64,000 nucleotides of DNA from Endozoicomonas sp. G2_1 (GCF_017744155.1 NZ_JAGHQT010000006.1:169878-233877), one strand, 5' to 3'; counted from the stretch's first letter, positions 19,803 through 30,661 are shown. The notes: generated from the sequence alone by a model not told the origin. Translations and numbers: made by a program.

Positions 19803-20219
19803 TTAGTTTCTTTTGAAGTTTTTCCGATAATGGAAATCAATTGCAGCCAAGACATCGGTTCGACTGATGGTACCTAGTAAATTGCCATCATCGTCGACCA
19901 CTGGATATATTTTTGGTTTGTTTTGCACCATACGTTGGGCAACTTCAACAATTGAATCATAAGGTTTTACCGATAAAACCTCTTTGTGCATTAAATCAGC
20001 AACATTGGCGGTATGTTGGTTATAAAAGGTCGATTCTAATAACTGGGTCAAAACATCGTTTTCTGACAAAAAACCGATTAACTGATTATTGTCATCAACA
20101 ACTGGACCGCCGCGTTGTTGGGTTTTCAATAATTGAGAAGATGCTTTTTCTACGGCCATTTCCGGCGTAAAAATCACAGGGTAATGGTTCATGTATTCTT
20201 TTACTTGTACTGATTCCAT
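19803..20219 (-). CDS. CBS-domain protein (two CBS motifs)
   Basis: A 138-aa cytoplasmic protein made almost wholly of a CBS pair (about 5-60 and 70-130). Repeated signatures are GGPVVDDNNQLIGFLSENDVL and YPVVDDDGNLLGTISRTDVL (first shown slightly extended in the genome). Such Bateman modules bind adenosine nucleotides and usually regulate a partner; no partner domain is fused here. I use the ATG at 20219, which has AAGGG 7 nt upstream, rather than a start 45 nt further out. It forms its own unit with a terminator. Confidence 0.85.
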   Translation of the reverse strand: MESVQVKEYMNHYPVIFTPEMAVEKASSQLLKTQQRGGPVVDDNNQLIGFLSENDVLTQLLESTFYNQHTANVADLMHKEVLSVKPYDSIVEVAQRMVQNKPKIYPVVDDDGNLLGTISRTDVLAAIDFHYRKNFKRN

Positions 20220-20458
20220 AGCAATGCCCTTATAAATAAACTGCGCACACAACAATTCAAGCAATCACCAGTAAAACACTTACCGATATTCCACTAGCTG
20301 CTTTTTTCATACTTTCTACTTTTTAACTCTAGTAGAAAAAAACAAAAAATTCATAGTCTTAATACAATATTTTTATCGTACTACGCTCGATAATAAATCG
20401 ATTATTTTTCGCTCAGCGAATTCCAATTTAGCACAGCAATTTAAAAAAGAAAGTAAAA

Positions 20459-20971
20459 TCAAAACTTATCAACCAAGGTTAAATCTGGCGTCTGATGTTC
20501 TTGCTCAAACGATAGATTGAACTGCTCAGCCCATTCGAGGACTGCTTGATGATCCCGTTCAAACGATGCCATGGTAATGGTGTTGTCATCTAGGTGGTAA
20601 ATGACTTTGTAACTGCGATAATAATAATCTAACAGCAGTAAGGCATCAACATCACCTTGTTTCGCTTTTGCTTTTATCTTATTGAGTTTGCGATATATTT
20701 TATTGAGTCCTTGCTTAGTATCAAAAACCAGCGCAACCTCTTGAAAATAAGGCTTAGTACGCAAACTATGCAGAATCGCCATCATCGCAACTAAGGCTAA
20801 TATCACCCCCAATAAATTAAAGCGGAAGTTACTGCCCTCACCGTCAGAAAAAACCGCGATTAAGCCACTACCAAATGTCACGGCTAAGGCCGCAAAGCCA
20901 ATAACAAAGGCAATAATAATGCGATTTAATCGCTCGCGGTATTGGCTCTTGTCAATATCAGTCAATTTCAT
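20459..20971 (-). CDS. DUF3087-family membrane protein
   Basis: A 170-aa protein with two N-terminal membrane helices (about 18-42, IIIAFVIGFAALAVTFGSGL; and 50-70, NLLGVILALVAMMAILHSL). A charged cytoplasmic part follows. The start MKLTDIDKSQYRERLNRIIIAF is characteristic of the DUF3087 family of marine gammaproteobacteria. Function is unknown. It follows recD by about 47 nt on the same strand and may be read through from recCBD. Confidence 0.7.
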   Translation of the reverse strand: MKLTDIDKSQYRERLNRIIIAFVIGFAALAVTFGSGLIAVFSDGEGSNFRFNLLGVILALVAMMAILHSLRTKPYFQEVALVFDTKQGLNKIYRKLNKIKAKAKQGDVDALLLLDYYYRSYKVIYHLDDNTITMASFERDHQAVLEWAEQFNLSFEQEHQTPDLTLVDKF

Positions 20972-21018
20972 TTACAGGTTTTCTCTTTGATTAAGTTAAA
21001 GTTTAAAATCAATGCACC

Positions 21019-23040
21019 CTAGTCAAAAACGGCGTTTGCCAAATGACCATAGCGCTCACTATTGGTTTCAACGGCGCGCGACCAAACATTGGCCAAGCTA
21101 CAAATACTGAGCTTTTGCTTAGCACGGGTGATGCCCGTGTATAACAGCTCTCTTGATAACAGCGGATTATCGGCATAGTCGGGTAACACCATGGCAACGT
21201 GGTCAAATTCACTGCCTTGAGTTTTGTGAATCGTCATCGCATAAACCGTTTCAAAAGCCGGTAATCGAGATGGTACCAGTTGCTTATAAGCCATTTGTCC
21301 ACTTTCGCTTTGCTGCTCAAATAGAGCCATTAACTCGTTGTCCTGATTACGCCAGAGCAAGCCGATATCACCATTGTACAAACCGAGTTGATAGTTGTTC
21401 TCGGTGATCATTATTGGTTGGCCGTGGTATAAAGGCTTGCCGCCGGTTTTGCCACTTACCATAGTATTAATAGCATGTTGCGCCTCTAATATCTGCTCAA
21501 CCGCATGGTTAAGCGCATCAACGCCATAAGTTCCTTGGCGCGTCGCCGCTAGTATTCGAAATTTACTCAAGGCAGTGAATGCTTCAGCAGCAGTTTCGGC
21601 AGTAAATATTGGTTGATAGTATTGCTTAACCAATTCCGGCAGCCAAATTTCAATTGTTTGCGGTAACAAACTCAATTCGTCATTTTCTGGAGCTTGACTG
21701 AGCAACTGCCAGCTAGTGTTAACATCACTGGCAATCACTGCTTTGGCGATCTTACCGATGCCGCCATCTCCAGCAAAACGTCTGCTTTCAACCAGTAATG
21801 ACAAATGATCGTAGCGCTTGTTGTTAACTTTTTTTAAGCCTGTTGCCTTGGTGCTAAATTCAGGTAACAGCTGTTTTAACCGCTCGATATTGTCTTTGCT
21901 GTAACCAATTAGCGGCCTTGGTGCTAACGCCGACAGCACGTTACCGACTGCCACTGATGGCAATTGGTCGGCATCACCGAGTAATATCACTTGGCAGTGG
22001 CTTGGCAAAGCCCGGAACAAGCGGGTCATTAAGGGCAGATCAACCATAGAGACTTCATCAATTAACAAAACGTCTAAGTTCAATGGGTTATCTTGATGAT
22101 GACGAAATTCTAATTGATTCGGTATCACGCCTAGCAAACGGTGAATGGTTTGTGCTTCGGTTGGAATTGCCTCTAGGATCGACTTTGGAATCAATTCGGT
22201 AAACTGCGACAACGCATGCACAATTGATTCAGTTAATCGTTGCGCCGCTTTACCCGTTGGCGCAACTAAAGCTATGTTGCAGTCGCGATCGCGATTAAAC
22301 CTTTGATTTAATTTTCGATTTAACTGGACAATAGCCGCCAGTAATTTACTGACCGTATAGGTTTTACCTGTACCTGGCCCACCAGCAATAATGCTAAAAC
22401 GCTTCATTAGCGCATTAGCAACCGCAAGCTTTTGCCAGTCTACTTTGGCAGCCGTAACCTCCGGAAACAAGTCAGCGATAACCGTTTTTGCGATGGCAAG
22501 TGTTTGTTCATCTATTTGAGTGTTATCACCTGTTAAGCGCTCAGCCAGTAAATTGCCGAGCTCTTGTTCAAAGTCGTAGTAACGTTTTAAGTACAAACTC
22601 TTATTAGCATAAACAACCGGCTGACGTTCGCTGGCGTTGAGCGATAAACGCTCAAATAACACAGCTAACTGCTCAATATTTGGTAACACGTAACCAACCC
22701 TATCAATTATGCCATCTTCATTGACACTAGTAAAAGTAAGCCTTCCAGCAAATGTAACTAACGGCAAACAAGTATGACCTGCTCGGAGTGATTGGCTTAG
22801 TAATAGGATAATATGAAAAAAATCAGCGACCGACTTTTTATCACTAGGGGACAAATTAAGTGCGTTTTGGGTGGCGCTCTCTTGGCGGCTCTTACTGAAT
22901 AATGCAGTGGTAAGGTGCTTTGCCAAAAAGTAATCTACCGGAAGCACTTCTGCCAAAACATTTTGCGCCTGATGATAGCTGTTATAAGGTAGTTCTATAT
23001 CAATATTATCGTGCTGGTTGACACTGATATTGTTGCTCAC
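21019..23040 (-). CDS. recD: Exodeoxyribonuclease V subunit alpha (RecD)
   Basis: RecD is the 5'-to-3' helicase motor of RecBCD. The 673-aa product has Walker A IAGGPGTGKTYTVSKLLA (about 217-235), Walker B LLIDEVSMVDL, the LLGDADQLPSV motif and, near the end, the superfamily I motif VYAMTIHKTQGSEFDHV with GITRAK. The length fits the family (608 aa in E. coli). The start is a GTG inside the recB stop (GTGA overlap), so translation should be coupled to recB. Confidence 0.97.
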   Translation of the reverse strand: MSNNISVNQHDNIDIELPYNSYHQAQNVLAEVLPVDYFLAKHLTTALFSKSRQESATQNALNLSPSDKKSVADFFHIILLLSQSLRAGHTCLPLVTFAGRLTFTSVNEDGIIDRVGYVLPNIEQLAVLFERLSLNASERQPVVYANKSLYLKRYYDFEQELGNLLAERLTGDNTQIDEQTLAIAKTVIADLFPEVTAAKVDWQKLAVANALMKRFSIIAGGPGTGKTYTVSKLLAAIVQLNRKLNQRFNRDRDCNIALVAPTGKAAQRLTESIVHALSQFTELIPKSILEAIPTEAQTIHRLLGVIPNQLEFRHHQDNPLNLDVLLIDEVSMVDLPLMTRLFRALPSHCQVILLGDADQLPSVAVGNVLSALAPRPLIGYSKDNIERLKQLLPEFSTKATGLKKVNNKRYDHLSLLVESRRFAGDGGIGKIAKAVIASDVNTSWQLLSQAPENDELSLLPQTIEIWLPELVKQYYQPIFTAETAAEAFTALSKFRILAATRQGTYGVDALNHAVEQILEAQHAINTMVSGKTGGKPLYHGQPIMITENNYQLGLYNGDIGLLWRNQDNELMALFEQQSESGQMAYKQLVPSRLPAFETVYAMTIHKTQGSEFDHVAMVLPDYADNPLLSRELLYTGITRAKQKLSICSLANVWSRAVETNSERYGHLANAVFD

Positions 23041-26000
23041 AGTAACTCCTCCGAAGCGTTATCATGACCAGCACTAAAAAGCTTATCCAGCTGTATAAGT
23101 TCGCTTGGCTCAATTGCTCGATAATAAACTCCAGATCCGAGTTCAGTTTTATTCATACCGCGTAAATACAAATAGTAAACGCCGCCAAAATCTCGAGATG
23201 GCTGGTAGTCTTCCAGCGTTAATGAAAGCTGACGATGTAGCGCCAAGCTATAAATCAAATACTGTAAATCGTAATAATTTGATTCAATGTGCTGGCTTAA
23301 TTGCTCTGGCATGTAACTGTGATAGTCATCGCCCAAGTGACTCGATTTATAATCACAAACATAGTATTTGCCATTTGTCTCAAATACTAAGTCAATAAAG
23401 CCGTGCATCATCCCCTTGAGCTGGCGATAAAACGGCAACTTGATTTGTTCAACCTTGCAGCCCCGATGCTTAGCCAACAGGTGAGCTAAATCTGCCATTT
23501 GCGCCTCAACCATAGGAAAGTAAAACTCGCTTTCACGCAAGGTTTTAGCTGGTTTGAGATCAGCCAGTGAAAAACTTGAAATGTGTTTTGTTGGCAGGTT
23601 TTGAGCGTGTGTTGAATCTAGCTTTGACTCTTGACTAATTTCGCCATCAGGTGCTTTGTCATTAACTGATATAACTAATGGTGCCGATAACACTTGTGTT
23701 AACCAAGCAACTAAGTCGGTTTGTTCAAAGCCCGCAGGCAGTTCACCAAAACGCTGTAATGGTTTAGTGATAACGTCTTGCCAATCAGGTTGGTCAAATC
23801 GACAATGTTCCAAAATACCGTGCAACAAATTACCGGTTGGTGCCCCTTTAGCAAGCTCAAACCTCAGCTGCTGGCTCTCTGGATTTTGCTGTAATTCGAT
23901 TAAGATACTCTCACTGTCGCGATCTGGATTAGAGACACCGCTGTGGCTAACATGTCGAGTTAATGCTGAGAACGAGCTCAACCACCAATCGCGCTCAATG
24001 TGTCCGGTAAATTGCGCGACTTGATAATACTGTGCCGAATCAGAAGATTGCGCAACTAATTCACCTGTTTGAAGCTTAGACGCAGCATGAGTTTCAGTCA
24101 GATTATCTAGCGCTATTTGGTCAATTTTACAGTAGCCAATGGCATCACTTTGCTCGGCAGCAAGATTTTGTAAACTGACACTGATATCGGTACCTGGTTG
24201 CCAGTTCAGGGTTTGCCCTAGTGGTGATAACTCTGCTTGGTCAAAATCGGCAGTAAGAATATAACAACGCTTTTCTGCGCGTGTAATTGCAACATATAAC
24301 AGGCGAATAGATTCGGCGTAAGCCTCTGCACTCATCAGCTGACGGGCGTTAGTGTCGCCATCTAAACAGACCTTGAGTTTACCGTCTGAATCATGATACT
24401 CAAGATAGTTTAGCAAGCGATTGCCAATTCGAGTCGGATCTTTGTGCCTGGTGGCAAATGGCACGAAAACCACCGGATATTCCAAGCCCTTTGAACCGTG
24501 TTGCGTAACAATTTTAATTAGGTTGGCATCACTTTCCAGCCTGAGTTCAGTTTCTCGGTCGGCAACGGTGGCGTTAATTTGCTGTTCAAACCAATAGAGC
24601 AGCTCTTGTGGTTGGCGATATCGCTGGCTGGCGGCTTGTAACAGTTCAAACAAGTGCAAGATATTAGTTAAGGTGCGATCTTTACCGTGCTGTTGAACGT
24701 TAAAGTGCTCATGCATAAGGCTTAGCGCCATGCTGATAAAGCCCTTTTGCTGCCAATGGCTGCGCAAATCAATAAAAGCGAATTTTTTCCGTTGCCACGC
24801 CAGTTCATCTTGTTGCAATTGATAGAGTTTTTCGCCGTCAAAGCCAAGTAACTGATTTGCCAATGCCGCGGTAAACAAGCTATCGCGCTCAACAAACCAA
24901 ATGCCTGATAAAATTTGCCACAGTAATTTGGCTTCACTGCTATGATACAAATTACTTTTGTTACTCAAATACACACTCGCCAAGTCGTAATCGCTCAACG
25001 CTTGGCTAATTTGTGCAGCTTCGCCACCATCACGCACTAAAATTGCAATGTCTTTTGCTTGGACTTTTTCTTGGTGCTGCCCGCTCGCTTGCAAAGTATT
25101 AACCGATAATAAGCGCTTAATTTCACTAGCGCACCACAGCGCCATTTGGCGTCGAAAGCTCTGCTTAACTTTTGTCGTTTTAGTCGATGATTTAGCGGCG
25201 CTCAACTCAGGACAAAAATCGACAAATTGCAGCGCCTTGTAATGGTCAGCACCATCGTCGGTAAATTCGCTGTTACCAGCGCTTAGCAGGGCTTTTGGTG
25301 ATGGTTTTACTGGCTGATAATCAATACCATAGCCAAACACATCGACTGCGCTATCGCGATTACCCAATGGTTGACCGTAAAACAAACGGTTGTAACCAGC
25401 AATCATCTGAGCCGTTGAACGCCAGTTGGTGTCCATCAGCCACTGGTATTGGCATTGATCACGTGCTGCCAAGTAGGTGAATACATCACCACCGCGAAAA
25501 CCGTAAATGGCTTGTTTAGGATCGCCAATCATAAACAATGCATTATCTGACTTTGACAGCGGCGACTGTACTTGCGCTAACTCGGCTTGCTTGAAATTGC
25601 GCAAATACAGCGCCGATAAAATATCAAATTGCTGTTGGTCAGTATCTTGAAATTCATCAACTAAGGCGACTGGGTATTGGCTTGCCAGCATATCTGCCAA
25701 TTGGCTATCAATAGTAACTTGCTCTGCCAATAAACTAATCAAGTCATCAAAGTCTAAACGACTTTGGCTCTGCTTAGCTTGTTTTACACTCTGTCTTATT
25801 TGCTCAATACCTTTAACAACAATCGCGAACGCACTGGCTTTAGCAATACTGCTATCATAACTCTTGGCAATTTTTTTTAGCTGATTCAGATGGTTAAAGG
25901 CTTCAACAAGTTCAGCTTTGTATTTCGAGCGACTGTAACGACGACCATCGACAAAAGCATCGGGCATTGCGCTAGTACTGAGTAAATCGATGTTCGAACC

Positions 26001-26780
26001 ACAATCAGACAACCACAACTTGAGATTTTCTAGTTCTTGCTTTCTTTTATCGCGATCCGCGCCCTTCTTGCTGTCAATCAAGGCCTCAGTCAATAGTGCG
26101 TCGTAAGCGGCTAAATCTGCCGAGCACGCCGCTATTAAGTGAGTAAACTCCTGTTTAACAACGTCAACACTTTTTACCGACAGCACCGCGTGTTTATTAA
26201 TCGCTTTGCCAAAGTGTTGTAAGAAGCTTTCTGGCGTTGGCCAAAACTCGATTAAGGCGAGAAAATCATCTACTGCCTGTTTAGCGATTAAGCGATACCA
26301 ATCTTGGCAGCCTGCAACAAGCAACTCCGGACAATCGCTTTCCAAATTAACGTCAAACGGTAAACTTGATTGAAATGCGTATTGAGAAAGTACTCGTTTG
26401 CAAAAGCCATGTATGGTGAAAATTGCCGCTTGGTCAATATTAACCAGGGCTTGCTTTAATAGAATATGAACTTTGTCGGTGTCGACCCGCTCGGCGATGG
26501 CAATAAAAAACGAATCTTCTTGGCTAAGCTTGGACCAATTGAGCAAGACTTCGCGGATGGTACTGTCAATTCGACCGCGTAACTCTTCCGTGGCATCATT
26601 GGTGAAGGTCATCACCAAAATTTGTTCAACGGTTAATTCACGCTCTAACAGTAAGCGCAAATATAATCGCGTAATGTTGTAAGTTTTGCCGGTTCCTGCG
26701 CTGGCCTCAATCAAGTGACTGCCGGTGAGCGGAATATCTTGGGCGACTAATTGCTGCGCTGAAAGTGCTGATGCTATCAT
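23037..26780 (-). CDS. recB: Exodeoxyribonuclease V subunit beta (RecB)
   Basis: RecB is the 3'-to-5' helicase and the only nuclease of RecBCD. The 1247-aa product has Walker A EASAGTGKTYNITRLYLRLL near residue 25, Walker B ALVDEFQDTDQQQFDIL, helicase motif IVTQHGSKGLEYPVVFVPF and RLLYVAITRAEKRC. The C-terminal nuclease domain carries GFIDLVFE and VCDYKSSHLG, which supply the metal-binding Asp and the catalytic DYK. The start codon overlaps the recC stop (ATGA), and GGAGG lies 7 nt upstream inside recC. A complete, apparently active enzyme. Confidence 0.98.
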   Translation of the reverse strand: MIASALSAQQLVAQDIPLTGSHLIEASAGTGKTYNITRLYLRLLLERELTVEQILVMTFTNDATEELRGRIDSTIREVLLNWSKLSQEDSFFIAIAERVDTDKVHILLKQALVNIDQAAIFTIHGFCKRVLSQYAFQSSLPFDVNLESDCPELLVAGCQDWYRLIAKQAVDDFLALIEFWPTPESFLQHFGKAINKHAVLSVKSVDVVKQEFTHLIAACSADLAAYDALLTEALIDSKKGADRDKRKQELENLKLWLSDCGSNIDLLSTSAMPDAFVDGRRYSRSKYKAELVEAFNHLNQLKKIAKSYDSSIAKASAFAIVVKGIEQIRQSVKQAKQSQSRLDFDDLISLLAEQVTIDSQLADMLASQYPVALVDEFQDTDQQQFDILSALYLRNFKQAELAQVQSPLSKSDNALFMIGDPKQAIYGFRGGDVFTYLAARDQCQYQWLMDTNWRSTAQMIAGYNRLFYGQPLGNRDSAVDVFGYGIDYQPVKPSPKALLSAGNSEFTDDGADHYKALQFVDFCPELSAAKSSTKTTKVKQSFRRQMALWCASEIKRLLSVNTLQASGQHQEKVQAKDIAILVRDGGEAAQISQALSDYDLASVYLSNKSNLYHSSEAKLLWQILSGIWFVERDSLFTAALANQLLGFDGEKLYQLQQDELAWQRKKFAFIDLRSHWQQKGFISMALSLMHEHFNVQQHGKDRTLTNILHLFELLQAASQRYRQPQELLYWFEQQINATVADRETELRLESDANLIKIVTQHGSKGLEYPVVFVPFATRHKDPTRIGNRLLNYLEYHDSDGKLKVCLDGDTNARQLMSAEAYAESIRLLYVAITRAEKRCYILTADFDQAELSPLGQTLNWQPGTDISVSLQNLAAEQSDAIGYCKIDQIALDNLTETHAASKLQTGELVAQSSDSAQYYQVAQFTGHIERDWWLSSFSALTRHVSHSGVSNPDRDSESILIELQQNPESQQLRFELAKGAPTGNLLHGILEHCRFDQPDWQDVITKPLQRFGELPAGFEQTDLVAWLTQVLSAPLVISVNDKAPDGEISQESKLDSTHAQNLPTKHISSFSLADLKPAKTLRESEFYFPMVEAQMADLAHLLAKHRGCKVEQIKLPFYRQLKGMMHGFIDLVFETNGKYYVCDYKSSHLGDDYHSYMPEQLSQHIESNYYDLQYLIYSLALHRQLSLTLEDYQPSRDFGGVYYLYLRGMNKTELGSGVYYRAIEPSELIQLDKLFSAGHDNASEELL

Positions 26781-29700
26781 GGTTGACCTCCAGCTCGCTC
26801 ACGGCTAAAGGTTAAGTTTTGCTTCTCTAACGAGGTTAATAATGGTTGATAGAGCTCAGTTAACGGCGCTTGGAACTCACTTAACTCAGGGCATTGTGGC
26901 CAAAAATAGTTTAGGTAAGGATCATCTTTAGGCGCATTAGCTGGCATGCCTGCAAAACCGCCGTCATCTTGCCAATAATGTTGACAATCTGCTTGTTCAA
27001 AACTTTTGCTGGTTAGTACTTTTTGCCCAAGGTTGGCATTTAGTAATAGCGGTTGGTACTGACCAATAACATAATATTTCAGCCAAGTTTTTAGCAGTTC
27101 TAACACGCAGCTAGACGCGCTATTGTCGATATCTGGCTGACTATTATCGTCACTACTTGTAGCTTGGTTAAGCAAGCTTTGCTCATTAACCGTATATTTT
27201 ACGGGTCGCTGACTCTTGGTATCAAAATAAAGGCCGGTTGTGCCACTAATTTGTTTCAATTTTTCCGCGACATCATGATCGAGCTTAACGCTGTTTTGCT
27301 GACTTAGCCGATTTACACAACTAACCGCTAACTGCTGACAATATAAAATCATCATGTCTTTTATTTTAGCGCTACTACTACGACTGTGAACGGTCTGATT
27401 ACTCGCCGTGTTAATAGGGATTTTACACTCTAGAAGGATGTGAAACGCCTGCCCGCTATCTGCTGCTAGCTCGCCGTGTTCTGCACTTTCCTCACTGATA
27501 TTGAGTTTAAGAGACACCGGCAGTGAAAAGTGCAAGGTTTCTGTGGCGTTAACTTCCTGCTCTGTAATTAATTGGGCAAATAGCTGGCTGTCATCCTGCC
27601 AACTTGTTAACACTTGTTCGGTGTTGGGGCTATCTGGAAACACGCCGCTAAGTAATGCGTGGTCAATTAACCTATGGCCAGAAACCGCACATGCAACGTC
27701 ATTAGTTGGAGCACCTAACTCTTGCTCTAACTCTCTTGTTAAGGCTTCTTCAACAAAACCAAGCCGCGTTTGATAACTTGCCAATGGTTCAAAACCAAAC
27801 GGTTCATCATCACTAAGTTCAGTGCCTTCAATTGCTAAGTTTAGTTGCAGCTGGGCTCTAGCAAACGCTCTCGACGGATGTTGAAAAAAAGCAATAAGTT
27901 GATTTAACGACAGTTCAATATTTGTCACCGCTTGATTATCAACTGGAGTATTACCACCTTGCTCAAAAGTATCGATGGCGCTCGATTGATTGACATAATC
28001 AGCCAAATTAGGTCGTTGCCAATTGCTCTCTTTAGTTTGTCCCAGTGCCAACCAATTGGCATCAAAGCTTGGGTAATGACAACTGCCGAGATAATCGCGT
28101 GTTACCAGCAGGCTTTTGTCGGTATTAATTATCCCGCTATGATCAGCCGCAACAGGAATATAATTACTTTCACTGTAGGCTTGCATCGGTAATTGTCTGA
28201 GCTGAGTTAGGCTTCCACCCTGCTCAAGGCTGCTATCAAAACACCAGCCATAGCCGTAAGTTAAATATTCCAATAACTCTTTAAGCACCAGTGACGGCTG
28301 TTTTTCGGTATTGGTTTTAATACTGCGTCCTTGGTAGCTCAAATACAAAGATTTGCGCGCTGAAATGATTGCTTCTAAAAACAGATATCTATCATCACCA
28401 CGCCTAGAACGATCGCCGATTCGCGCAGGTGTGCTAGCCATTAAATCAAAACTCAGTGGTTGACGCTGACGCGGAAACTCACCATCGTTTAAGCCTAACA
28501 CCGCGATCAGTTTAAACGGAATGCTGCGCATCGGTAGCATTGAACAAAAAGTAACTTGGCCAATCATAAACTGACGACCGGGATCCGGCTGACTAAACTG
28601 ACCACTTAAAAAGTTAACAACAACTGCAAGCGATATGACATCATCAAATTCCGCATCCTGACAGTAGTCAACTAAGTGCTCAATGGCTTGGTTGATCATC
28701 AATAAACTTTGACTTACCCGAACCTCGCCATCTAGGCTATCATCGTCAGTAAATAACTGACTGAGCATTTCGAGCAAATATTGCTGCCACTGGCTTGCAG
28801 TTCTCGCCTTTGCTAAGCCAGCGCTAAAGTTTTGCAACTGCTCTAAAATCAGCATTAGCTTTCCCAGCAACAAGGCATCTTGGCCTTCAACGTCGGGCAG
28901 CACTAATTGTTGTTGATAAATATCAGCTTGGTCACCGTAGGCAAAACCCAATAACAGTCGTTCTAAACCTTGCTGCCAAGTAAAAGCATTACTGACACTA
29001 TTTTCGTTATCGCCACTGGTTTCGATGCCATTAGTCACGAAATTTGCTTTGTGATCTTGATTTAAACCCCAGTGCACACAAGCTTTGCTGAGCCAAAGTG
29101 AAATCTTATCGAGCTCTGCTAAGCTCAATACAAATTTTGCTTGCATCGCCGGTAAGCGCAAAAAGCTAATAATTTGGTTTACTTGAAAACGGCTGTCGGG
29201 CAAGGTCAACAATTCTAAAAATGCTGCTACCAATGGATCCGAGTCTTTCGAGTTGCGATCCGCAATCGAGCACGGCAACGGCGGTACTGCATTGGAAAGC
29301 TCCTGCCAACCTCTAGCGAATACTGCATCGACATAAGGTGCATAATGCTCAATATGAGGGCACATCACAATAACGTCTTTCGGCGTTAATTCAGGATCAT
29401 CGTTAAATTGATGTAACAACCAATCGTGCAAGCCTTGAACTTCGCGAAGTGCACTGTGAGCGCTAGTAATCACGATGGAATTATCAATCTGGTGACGCCG
29501 CTCAGCTCTAGCGTCGGTTAGGGTTAAGATATCCTGTTGTATTTGATGTAGCACTGACCTTTGCTGGCCGTTGTCATCGCTTTGTTGCTGGTCGGTAAGA
29601 TTGTCGAAGGCATCAATATTAAACGTGCTGCACTCTTGAAGTAAGGCCAAAAATTCTCGCCCTTGTTGGCCTAAGTTAGCCAAGAACGGGTTGCCAACGC

Positions 29701-30574
29701 TTTGGCTAATATCTTGATAGCCACCAGTCCATTTACTCAAGGTTGCAAAGGCGCGTTTTTCGGTAACGATATCGCCCCAATAATCACAGCAAGGGTTGAG
29801 GTGAAAAAAGTGTACTTGGCTATGCTCACTAATTGTTTCAAGCAGCTCTAGCCACATTGGCGCCATGGCATTAATGCCAAAAAACGACATTCGCTTTGGC
29901 AATAACTCACGGCACTTTGGCATCGTGGTTAAGTTATCTTTTGCTTGTTCAATAATCGCAATAGGGTCATAGCTTTGCTGTGCCTGAAGGAGCTGCCAAA
30001 GCTTTGCCTGCCATCGACTTAATTCACCGAGCGTCACTGATTGTTCAGTGTTTTGATAAGTGCTCTCACCATTTTCATAAGAATTAACCGACGTTTGCCC
30101 TAAATACCAGTTGTGTAACCAATCTGGACGAAAAACCAAGTACTGCTCGTATAAATCGGCCAATTGACAAGCAAGTTGATAGCGTTTGTCTTCAGCTTGT
30201 TGCTCACTGGCGGCAGACTGCCAATACGCGGTTGGTTGCACGAAATCATCATCGTCAAGCACTGACGCTTGATTGAGTAATTTAAATATCCGCCAACTCA
30301 ACACTTCTCTAGAATACGCCGATTGCTGTGGTACTTGATTGCCACTAGCTAGTGTTCTCACCAGTTGCCATAAAAATTGAGCAGGTAAAGCAAAATCTAT
30401 ATTCATGCTAATACCACGGCTCTGCGCTAGCGACATATTGAGCCAGTGCTGCATACCGGGGTTTTGAACAACGATTGTTTCACCTTCAAATAACGATAAG
30501 GGTGAAAGCTGTTGAATTTTAGCGAGAAGCTGCAACAAATTTTCCATTTTGTTGGCAGGATAAAGATAAATCAA
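26777..30574 (-). CDS. recC: Exodeoxyribonuclease V subunit gamma (RecC)
   Basis: RecC holds the complex together and recognises Chi, using a helicase-like fold without ATPase motifs. The 1265-aa product begins MIYLYPANKMENLLQLL, matching the family's N-terminal strand and helix; VQNPGMQHWLNMSLAQ follows at about 37-52, and LGLNDGEFPRQRQPLSFDLM lies near residue 690. To obtain this N-terminus the gene must start at TTG (30574), with no good ribosome-binding site; an ATG nine codons later is possible but would delete the first strand. It leads the recC-recB-recD operon. No ptrA lies between recC and recB, unlike in E. coli. Confidence 0.96.
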   Translation of the reverse strand: MIYLYPANKMENLLQLLAKIQQLSPLSLFEGETIVVQNPGMQHWLNMSLAQSRGISMNIDFALPAQFLWQLVRTLASGNQVPQQSAYSREVLSWRIFKLLNQASVLDDDDFVQPTAYWQSAASEQQAEDKRYQLACQLADLYEQYLVFRPDWLHNWYLGQTSVNSYENGESTYQNTEQSVTLGELSRWQAKLWQLLQAQQSYDPIAIIEQAKDNLTTMPKCRELLPKRMSFFGINAMAPMWLELLETISEHSQVHFFHLNPCCDYWGDIVTEKRAFATLSKWTGGYQDISQSVGNPFLANLGQQGREFLALLQECSTFNIDAFDNLTDQQQSDDNGQQRSVLHQIQQDILTLTDARAERRHQIDNSIVITSAHSALREVQGLHDWLLHQFNDDPELTPKDVIVMCPHIEHYAPYVDAVFARGWQELSNAVPPLPCSIADRNSKDSDPLVAAFLELLTLPDSRFQVNQIISFLRLPAMQAKFVLSLAELDKISLWLSKACVHWGLNQDHKANFVTNGIETSGDNENSVSNAFTWQQGLERLLLGFAYGDQADIYQQQLVLPDVEGQDALLLGKLMLILEQLQNFSAGLAKARTASQWQQYLLEMLSQLFTDDDSLDGEVRVSQSLLMINQAIEHLVDYCQDAEFDDVISLAVVVNFLSGQFSQPDPGRQFMIGQVTFCSMLPMRSIPFKLIAVLGLNDGEFPRQRQPLSFDLMASTPARIGDRSRRGDDRYLFLEAIISARKSLYLSYQGRSIKTNTEKQPSLVLKELLEYLTYGYGWCFDSSLEQGGSLTQLRQLPMQAYSESNYIPVAADHSGIINTDKSLLVTRDYLGSCHYPSFDANWLALGQTKESNWQRPNLADYVNQSSAIDTFEQGGNTPVDNQAVTNIELSLNQLIAFFQHPSRAFARAQLQLNLAIEGTELSDDEPFGFEPLASYQTRLGFVEEALTRELEQELGAPTNDVACAVSGHRLIDHALLSGVFPDSPNTEQVLTSWQDDSQLFAQLITEQEVNATETLHFSLPVSLKLNISEESAEHGELAADSGQAFHILLECKIPINTASNQTVHSRSSSAKIKDMMILYCQQLAVSCVNRLSQQNSVKLDHDVAEKLKQISGTTGLYFDTKSQRPVKYTVNEQSLLNQATSSDDNSQPDIDNSASSCVLELLKTWLKYYVIGQYQPLLLNANLGQKVLTSKSFEQADCQHYWQDDGGFAGMPANAPKDDPYLNYFWPQCPELSEFQAPLTELYQPLLTSLEKQNLTFSRERAGGQP

Positions 30575-30635
30575 CGGAAAACCAGATACTTATTTGTTTG
30601 GTTAAATTTAACCATAGTTGCCAAGTATTAGCCAT

Positions 30636-30661
30636 TAAAAAGGCGAGCATTGCGCTCGCCT
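30636..30661 (-). terminator. Terminator upstream of recC
   Basis: An 8-bp stem (30641-30648 with 30654-30661, AGGCGAGC/GCTCGCCT) is followed on the minus strand by five T. It lies 46 nt past the stop of the DUF4870-like gene, so it insulates recC from that gene. Confidence 0.8.
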
